NCBI GenBank assembly: GCA_964456255.1
Contig: CAYWDZ010000040.1
Coordinates: 1 to 19,454 of the forward strand
Direction of reading: 5' to 3'
Source of the DNA: ZC4RG30 sp964456255
GTDB lineage: Bacteria; Pseudomonadota; Gammaproteobacteria; Steroidobacterales; Steroidobacteraceae
Length of the DNA stretch: 19,454 bases
Shown: piece after piece, positions 14,497 through 19,454 of the stretch
Layout: each line of letters opens with the position of its first letter
Position numbering within the stretch: the first letter of the stretch is position 1
The notes under the pieces: model-generated
The model's input: the letters and a program-made list of their open reading frames with translations, nothing else
The model's database searches: none
What the model was told of the DNA's origin: nothing
Program-made: the position numbers and the translations under genes

Positions 14497-15933
14497 ATGA
14501 AGTCCAAGCGCTCCCGCAAGACCGCCGACAAGGTGAAAGCGCAGCCCGCCAGGGCGATGCCGCTGTCGGTCGTCATCCTGGCCGCCGGGCAGGGCAAGCG
14601 CATGAACTCGGACCTGCCCAAGGTGCTGCAGCCGCTGGCCGGCCAGCCCCTGCTGCGCTACGTGCTGGATACGGCCCGGCAGCTTGATCCGGCGGCGCTG
14701 CATCTGGTGTACGGCCACGGCGGCGAGGCGGTGCGCTCTGCCATCGCGGATCCGGGTCTGCAGTGGGTGCAACAGGCCGAACAGAAAGGCACGGGCCATG
14801 CGGTGATGCAGGCCATGCCGGGAATTCCCGACGGACATCTGGTGCTGGTGCTGTATGGCGATGTGCCGTTGCTCGCGGCGGATACCTTGCGCGAACTGGT
14901 CGCGCTCGCGGATGACAAGGCCATGGCACTGCTCACCGTATATCTGCCCAACCCCACGGGATATGGCCGCATCGTGCGCGATGCCCGCGGTCGCGTGAAG
15001 GCGATCGTCGAGCAGCGCGATGCCACGGCCGCGCAGCTGCGTATCCATGAGGTCAATACCGGCGTGATGGTGGTGGAGGCGCGCAGATTGCGCGGCTGGC
15101 TGAACGGCCTTCGCAACCACAATGCGCAGGGCGAGTACTACCTGACCGACATCGTGGCCATGGCGGTGAAGGACAAGCTGGCCGTGCGCGCACGGGTCGC
15201 GGCCAGCGAACCCGAAGTGCTGGGCGTGAATGACCGGCGCCAGCTGGCCGAGCTCGAGTCGGTGCTGCGTGCACGCCGTGCCGAGGCCGCCATGGTGGCT
15301 GGTGCCACGCTGGCTGATCCGGCGCGTTTCGACCAGCGCGGCGAACTCACGCTCGGCAGGGACGTGTTCATCGACATCAACGTGGTGTTCGAGGGTCGCG
15401 TCGAGCTGGGCGACCGGGTGCGCATCGGCGCCAACTGCGTGCTGCGCGACATGACTGTCGGCGCGGACACGCAGATCCTTCCCGATTGCGTGCTGGAGAA
15501 ATCCTCGATCGGTGCCGGCTGCCATGTCGGGCCCTTCGCACGGCTGCGGCCGGGCGCCGCACTGGCCGATGGCGTGCACATCGGCAATTTCGTGGAAGTG
15601 AAGAACAGCCGCATCGGCACGGGCTCGAAGGCCAACCACCTGACCTATCTGGGTGACAGCGACGTGGGCGAGCGTGTCAACGTGGGCGCCGGCACCATCA
15701 CCTGCAACTACGATGGCGCCAACAAGGACCGTACCGTGATCGGCGATGGCGCATTCATCGGATCCGGCAACATGCTGGTCGCGCCGGTGAGCATCGGCGC
15801 GAACGCCACCACTGCAGCCGGCTCCACAATCACGAAGGATGCGCCGGCCGGCAAGCTGACCGTGGCGCGGGCCCGGCAGGTCACGATCGAAGGCTGGCAG
15901 CGCCCCGTGAAGCGCGCCCGCAACAAGGAGTAA
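14497..15933 (+). CDS. glmU: Bifunctional GlmU: GlcN-1-P acetyltransferase / GlcNAc-1-P uridyltransferase
   Basis: Up to 478 residues. It makes UDP-GlcNAc for peptidoglycan and LPS in two steps, acetylating glucosamine-1-phosphate and then transferring UMP. The N-terminal pyrophosphorylase domain has LAAGQGKRMNSDLPKVLQ (29-46), QKGTGHA (96-102), LYGDVPLL and EVNTGVMV. The C-terminal left-handed beta-helix runs from about residue 270, with FVEVKNSRIG, the catalytic-His segment KANHLTYLGD, NVGAGTITCNYDG and AAGSTITKDAPAG. The 20 residues before Met21 are strongly basic and not part of the usual domain. ATG 14557 (Met21) has AGGG close upstream and is an alternative start. A TTGACA hexamer (14471-14476) lies before the gene, without a convincing -10. 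It is followed by glmS 7 bp later. Confidence 0.96.
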   Translation: MKSKRSRKTADKVKAQPARAMPLSVVILAAGQGKRMNSDLPKVLQPLAGQPLLRYVLDTARQLDPAALHLVYGHGGEAVRSAIADPGLQWVQQAEQKGTGHAVMQAMPGIPDGHLVLVLYGDVPLLAADTLRELVALADDKAMALLTVYLPNPTGYGRIVRDARGRVKAIVEQRDATAAQLRIHEVNTGVMVVEARRLRGWLNGLRNHNAQGEYYLTDIVAMAVKDKLAVRARVAASEPEVLGVNDRRQLAELESVLRARRAEAAMVAGATLADPARFDQRGELTLGRDVFIDINVVFEGRVELGDRVRIGANCVLRDMTVGADTQILPDCVLEKSSIGAGCHVGPFARLRPGAALADGVHIGNFVEVKNSRIGTGSKANHLTYLGDSDVGERVNVGAGTITCNYDGANKDRTVIGDGAFIGSGNMLVAPVSIGANATTAAGSTITKDAPAGKLTVARARQVTIEGWQRPVKRARNKE

Positions 15934-15940
15934 CGGATAC

Positions 15941-17776
15941 ATGTGTGGCATCGTCGGAGCAGTCGCCGGGCGTGATGTGGTGCCGGTACTGATTGATGGC
16001 CTCAGGCGGCTGGAATACCGCGGCTACGACTCGGCTGGCCTCGCCGTGGTGGGTTCGCGCGGCAAGCTCGGGCGCCTGCGCACCGTGGGCAAGGTGAAGA
16101 TGCTGCAGGAGGCGCTGGAGGAAGCGCCGCTCACCGGCCACACCGGCATCGCGCACACGCGCTGGGCCACGCACGGCGTGCCTTCGGAGCGCAATGCGCA
16201 TCCGCATATCTCGCACGACGGCATCGCCATCGTTCACAACGGCATCATCGAGAACCACGACGACCTGCGTGAGGAACTGCAGGCCGCGGGCTATGTGTTC
16301 ACCTCGGAGACCGATACCGAAGTCATCGCACATCGCATCCACTTCCACATGCGGACGCTGGGCGACCTGTTCAAGGCGGTGCGCGCCACGGTGGCCGAGC
16401 TCGAGGGCGCATATGCGCTGGTGGTGCTGTCGGAGCAGGAGCCCGAGCGGGTGATCGTCGCGCGCGTTGGCTGCCCGGTGGTGATCGGCCTGGGTGAGCA
16501 CGAGAACTTCATCGCCTCGGACATCGCGGCGCTGCTGCCGGTGACGCGCCGCTTCCAGTTCCTCGAAGAGGGCGACATCGCCGAGGTGCGGCGCGAGAGC
16601 GTGAAGATTCTCGATGCCGAAGGAACCACGGCCGAGCGCGCGGTGCGCGTCAGCGAGCTGTCGGCCGATGCGGCCGAGAAGGGTCCCTACGAGCACTTCA
16701 TGCTCAAGGAGATCCACGAGCAGCCGTGGGCGGTGGCGAACACATTGCAGGAGCGCGTGGCCAATGGCCGGCTGCTCGAAGCCGCGTTCGGCCACAAGGC
16801 GCAGGGCATCTTTCCGAAAGTGGAGTACGTGCACATCATCGCCTGTGGCACCAGCTACCACGCCGGCATCGTGGCGCAGTACTTCATCGAGCAGATCTGC
16901 CGCATTCCCTGCCGCGTGGAGATCGCCAGTGAATACCGCTACCGCAACCCGGTGGTGCCGGCCAATGCGCTGTTCGTCACCATCTCGCAGTCCGGGGAGA
17001 CCGCCGACACGCTGGCTGCGCTGCGCCATGCCAGGCGCTCCGGCTACCTCGCGACCCTGACGGTGTGCAATGCGCCGGAGAGCTCGCTGGTGCGCGAGTC
17101 GGATCTGGTCATGCTCACGCGCGCCGGCCCGGAAATCGGTGTTGCCTCGACCAAGGCCTTCACCACGCAGATCACCGCGCTGGCATTGCTGGTCATCGCG
17201 CTGGCCAAGACCCATGGCGCGGACAGCGAGCGCGAACGCGGGCTCGTGACGCGGCTGGTGGAATTGCCGGGCCTGATCGACAAGGTGCTGCAGCTCGACC
17301 CGCAGATCCGCGAACTGGGCAGGCGCTTTGTCGACAAGCATCACGCGCTGTTCCTCGGGCGCGGCGCAATGGCGGCGGTGGCGCTGGAAGGCGCACTGAA
17401 GCTGAAGGAGATCTCCTACATCCACGCGGAAGGGTATGCCGCGGGTGAGCTCAAGCATGGTCCGCTGGCGCTGGTGGATGCCGACATGCCGATCGTCACC
17501 ATCGCGCCCAACAATGACCTGCTGGAGAAGCTCAAGTCCAACCTGCAGGAAGTGCGCGCCCGCGGCGGCGAGCTGTACGTGTTCGCCGATCCGGAGTCAG
17601 GTATCGAGGCCAGCGATGGCGTACACGTGATCACCATGCCGAAACACGTGAGCTACTTCCAGGCACCGGTGGTGTACACGATTCCGCTGCAGCTGCTGGC
17701 CTATCACGTGGCGATACTGCGCGGCACGGATGTAGACCAGCCGCGCAATCTCGCGAAAAGCGTCACGGTCGAATAG
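15941..17776 (+). CDS. glmS: Glutamine-fructose-6-phosphate aminotransferase (isomerizing)
   Basis: A 611-residue enzyme that makes glucosamine-6-phosphate from fructose-6-phosphate and glutamine, the entry step to UDP-GlcNAc. It starts MCGIVGAV, with Cys2 the nucleophile of the N-terminal glutaminase domain. HTRWATHGVPSERNAHPH and HNGIIENHDDLR are typical of that domain. Two SIS sugar-isomerase domains follow, with IIACGTSYHAG, TISQSGETADTLAALR and LKLKEISYIHAEGYAAGELKHGPLALV. The C-terminal NLAKSVTVE holds the conserved lysine (Lys606) of the isomerase site. The ribosome site AAGGAG (15925-15930) overlaps the end of glmU, which indicates one transcript. No glmS ribozyme precedes it, as expected outside Firmicutes. 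Length and motifs are complete. Confidence 0.98.
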   Translation: MCGIVGAVAGRDVVPVLIDGLRRLEYRGYDSAGLAVVGSRGKLGRLRTVGKVKMLQEALEEAPLTGHTGIAHTRWATHGVPSERNAHPHISHDGIAIVHNGIIENHDDLREELQAAGYVFTSETDTEVIAHRIHFHMRTLGDLFKAVRATVAELEGAYALVVLSEQEPERVIVARVGCPVVIGLGEHENFIASDIAALLPVTRRFQFLEEGDIAEVRRESVKILDAEGTTAERAVRVSELSADAAEKGPYEHFMLKEIHEQPWAVANTLQERVANGRLLEAAFGHKAQGIFPKVEYVHIIACGTSYHAGIVAQYFIEQICRIPCRVEIASEYRYRNPVVPANALFVTISQSGETADTLAALRHARRSGYLATLTVCNAPESSLVRESDLVMLTRAGPEIGVASTKAFTTQITALALLVIALAKTHGADSERERGLVTRLVELPGLIDKVLQLDPQIRELGRRFVDKHHALFLGRGAMAAVALEGALKLKEISYIHAEGYAAGELKHGPLALVDADMPIVTIAPNNDLLEKLKSNLQEVRARGGELYVFADPESGIEASDGVHVITMPKHVSYFQAPVVYTIPLQLLAYHVAILRGTDVDQPRNLAKSVTVE

Positions 17777-17792
17777 CAGCGGGATCCGCGGC

Positions 17793-18620
17793 ATGGATGT
17801 CGAAGCCTACCTGCGGCGGATCGGGTTCAGTGGCGCGCACGAGCCTTCGCACGGGCTGCTCGCCGCGCTGCTGTGGCGGCATGTGCAGAGCATTCCCTTC
17901 GAGAACATCAACGCGTACCTCGGCCGGCGGGTAAGTCTCGATCCGGCCGACGTCGAGCGCAAGCTCGTGCATGCCGGGCGTGGCGGCTGGTGCTTCGAGC
18001 AGAACCTGCTGCTGGGCAACGCGCTGCGCGCGTTGGGCTTCGATGTGACCGATCTGGCCGGTCGCGTGGTGTGGGGCCGCGCACCCGATGCCTTGACCGC
18101 CCGCACGCATCGCGTATTGCTCGTCCGCGCCGACGGGCGCGACTGGGTGGTGGATGCCGGCTTTGGGGGGCAGATGCTGACTGGCGTGCTCGACCTGCAC
18201 GTGGAAGTGCCGCAGGACACACCGCACGAGCCCTTTCGCCTGCGGCGTATCGGTGGCGAAGAGCGCCTGGTCGAATCGCTGATCCAGGGCGAATGGAAGC
18301 CGATGTACCGCTTCGATCTGCAGCCGCAGCTGCCCATCGACTTCGAGGCGGCCAACTACCAGCTGGTACACGACCCCGAGTCCCATTTCACGCAGGGGCT
18401 GATCGTGTCACGGGTTGCACCGGATGGCCGGCACATCCTGCGTGGTCGCGAGCTGGTGTTCCATCGCTCCGGAGGCGAGACCACGCGGCGCGAGTTGCCA
18501 GCGGCCGACGCAGTGCTGGATGCGCTGCGTGATGTGTTTGGCCTGAGCGTCGATGCACAGACCGCAGCAGCGCTGGCCGCGCGGCTGAATGCTCAGGCCG
18601 GTTCGGCCGCCAGATCGTAG
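17793..18620 (+). CDS. Arylamine N-acetyltransferase
   Basis: A 275-residue protein of the NAT family, which moves the acetyl group of acetyl-CoA to arylamines, hydrazines or related amines. The Cys-His-Asp triad is visible in order: Cys67 in RGGWCFEQN, His106 in TARTHRVLLV and Asp121 in VVDAGFGGQ. The opening helix (MDVEAYLRRIGFSG), the VQSIPFENINAYLGR segment and the SHFTQGLIVSR stretch are all standard for bacterial NATs, and length is normal. It follows glmS after 16 bp and may be read through from it, though no pathway link is obvious. Its last 28 bases overlap the 3' end of rimO on the other strand. Confidence 0.95.
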   Translation: MDVEAYLRRIGFSGAHEPSHGLLAALLWRHVQSIPFENINAYLGRRVSLDPADVERKLVHAGRGGWCFEQNLLLGNALRALGFDVTDLAGRVVWGRAPDALTARTHRVLLVRADGRDWVVDAGFGGQMLTGVLDLHVEVPQDTPHEPFRLRRIGGEERLVESLIQGEWKPMYRFDLQPQLPIDFEAANYQLVHDPESHFTQGLIVSRVAPDGRHILRGRELVFHRSGGETTRRELPAADAVLDALRDVFGLSVDAQTAAALAARLNAQAGSAARS

Positions 18621-19454
18621 GTGCCCGCGGCGGTGATGCGCACCTGCGCGAACTCGCCGGGTTTCAAGCCCTTCGCCTTCTTCACATTGACCACGCCGTC
18701 GATCTCGGGCGCATCGCCGGCCGTGCGCGCGATCGCCTTCGCGCCATCGACGCTGTCGACCAGCACGGTCGTCTCGCGGCCCACCTTCGTCGCCATCCTC
18801 GCTTCGGAAATGGCCGCGGCCTTCTCCATGAAGCGCGCGTAGCGCTCGTCCATGACTTCGGGCGCCACCATGCCCGGCAACGCGTTCGCTGTGGCGCCTT
18901 CAACCGGCGAGTACTTGAAGCAGCCGACACGATCCAGTTGCGCGGTATCGAGCCACGCGAGCAATTCCTCGAACTCGGCTTCGGTCTCGCCGGGAAAGCC
19001 AACGATAAATGTGCTGCGCAGCGTGAGATCCGGCACCGCGCGCCGCCACGCGGCAATGCGATCCAGCGTGTTCTCGGCATGTGCGGGACGCTTCATGCGC
19101 TTGAGCACACTCGGGCTGCCATGCTGGAAGGGGATATCCAGATACGGCAGCACCCTGCCTTCGGCCATGAGTGGCAGCACGGCATCGACATGCGGGTACG
19201 GGTACACGTAATGCAACCGCACCCATGCGCCGAAAGAACCCAGCGCGCGCGCCAGGTCGATGAAGCGGGTTTCGTAATCCTGGCCAGCGAATTTCACGGG
19301 CTGGTAACGCAGGTCAACGCCATAGGCGCTGGTGTCCTGCGAGATGACCAGCAGCTCCTTGACGCCGGCAGCCACCAGCCGTTCCGCCTCGGCCAGTACG
19401 GAGTCCAGTGGCCTCGAGGCCAGCTTGCCGCGCAGGGACGGGATGATGCAGAAG
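18593..19454 (-). CDS. rimO: Ribosomal protein S12 methylthiotransferase RimO (5' end outside window)
   Basis: The frame is open to the window edge. The residues there read FCIIPSLRGKLASRP, so the last cysteine of the radical-SAM CxxxCxxC cluster is the first recognisable part, and about the first third of the protein is missing. The remainder has LLVISQDTSAYGVD, VLPYLDIPFQHGSPSVLKRMKRP, TLRSTFIVGFPGETEAEFEELLAWL and RVGCFKYSPVEGATA, all diagnostic for RimO rather than the related MiaB. The C-terminal TRAM domain begins near the MATKVGRETTVLVD segment and ends with VRITAAGTYDLAAEPA. RimO adds a methylthio group to an aspartate of ribosomal protein S12. It converges on the arylamine acetyltransferase gene and shares 28 bp with it. 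Confidence 0.95.
   Translation of the reverse strand, partial: FCIIPSLRGKLASRPLDSVLAEAERLVAAGVKELLVISQDTSAYGVDLRYQPVKFAGQDYETRFIDLARALGSFGAWVRLHYVYPYPHVDAVLPLMAEGRVLPYLDIPFQHGSPSVLKRMKRPAHAENTLDRIAAWRRAVPDLTLRSTFIVGFPGETEAEFEELLAWLDTAQLDRVGCFKYSPVEGATANALPGMVAPEVMDERYARFMEKAAAISEARMATKVGRETTVLVDSVDGAKAIARTAGDAPEIDGVVNVKKAKGLKPGEFAQVRITAAGTYDLAAEPA

Noticed and set aside
15931..15940. glmS ribozyme/riboswitch
   Set aside because: Only 7 bp separate glmU from glmS, so there is no leader long enough. The ribozyme class is also typical of Firmicutes.
15881..17458. Long reverse-strand open frame opposite glmS
   Set aside because: Arg/His/Leu-rich composition without motifs; glmS on the other strand is complete and unmistakable.

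Overview
This is a 19.5-kb stretch of a high-GC (visibly well above 60%) Gram-negative chromosome, almost completely coding. A glmU-glmS pair, MltA, RimO, lipoproteins with clear lipoboxes and Tat signals all point to a proteobacterium, most likely a soil or water gammaproteobacterium of the Xanthomonadales/Nevskiales/Steroidobacterales type. That placement is inference; no rRNA or other decisive marker is present. I see no tRNA, rRNA, CRISPR array, insertion sequence or integrase.

Left part (1-5747). The window opens inside a YdeI/DUF1905-type gene. A small forward run follows: a secreted NTF2/SnoaL-like protein, an Mpo1-like (DUF962) membrane protein and an NTF2-like lipoprotein. A reverse-strand cytoplasmic SnoaL-like protein meets this run tail to tail and shares its stop-codon bases. 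A second forward operon carries a phosphinothricin-acetyltransferase-like GNAT, a glutathione S-transferase-like protein and the murein transglycosylase MltA. A Tat-exported aldo/keto reductase follows, with its own plausible sigma-70-like promoter.

Middle (5748-13134). A 214-bp non-coding stretch rich in inverted repeats precedes a compact hicB-hicA toxin-antitoxin pair. Next comes the most interesting locus of the window, a four-gene reverse-strand operon transcribed from about 13.1 kb down to 6.5 kb. In order it encodes a DUF1587/1595/1592/1588/1585 cytochrome-c-type protein, a Tat-exported DUF1552 protein, a Tat-exported MBL-fold protein with substituted metal ligands, and a cytochrome-c/PQQ beta-propeller fusion resembling polyvinyl-alcohol dehydrogenases. 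All four carry export signals, and the first and last carry CxxCH haem motifs. The operon therefore looks like a periplasmic oxidation or electron-transfer module. The substrate cannot be read from the sequence.

Right part (13219-19454). A VIT1/CCC1-type metal transporter diverges from the oxidation operon and overlaps a GNAT gene by 4 bp. Then come glmU and glmS, which make glucosamine-6-phosphate and UDP-GlcNAc for peptidoglycan and LPS, and an arylamine N-acetyltransferase gene. The window closes inside rimO on the reverse strand, whose 3' end overlaps the acetyltransferase gene by 28 bp.
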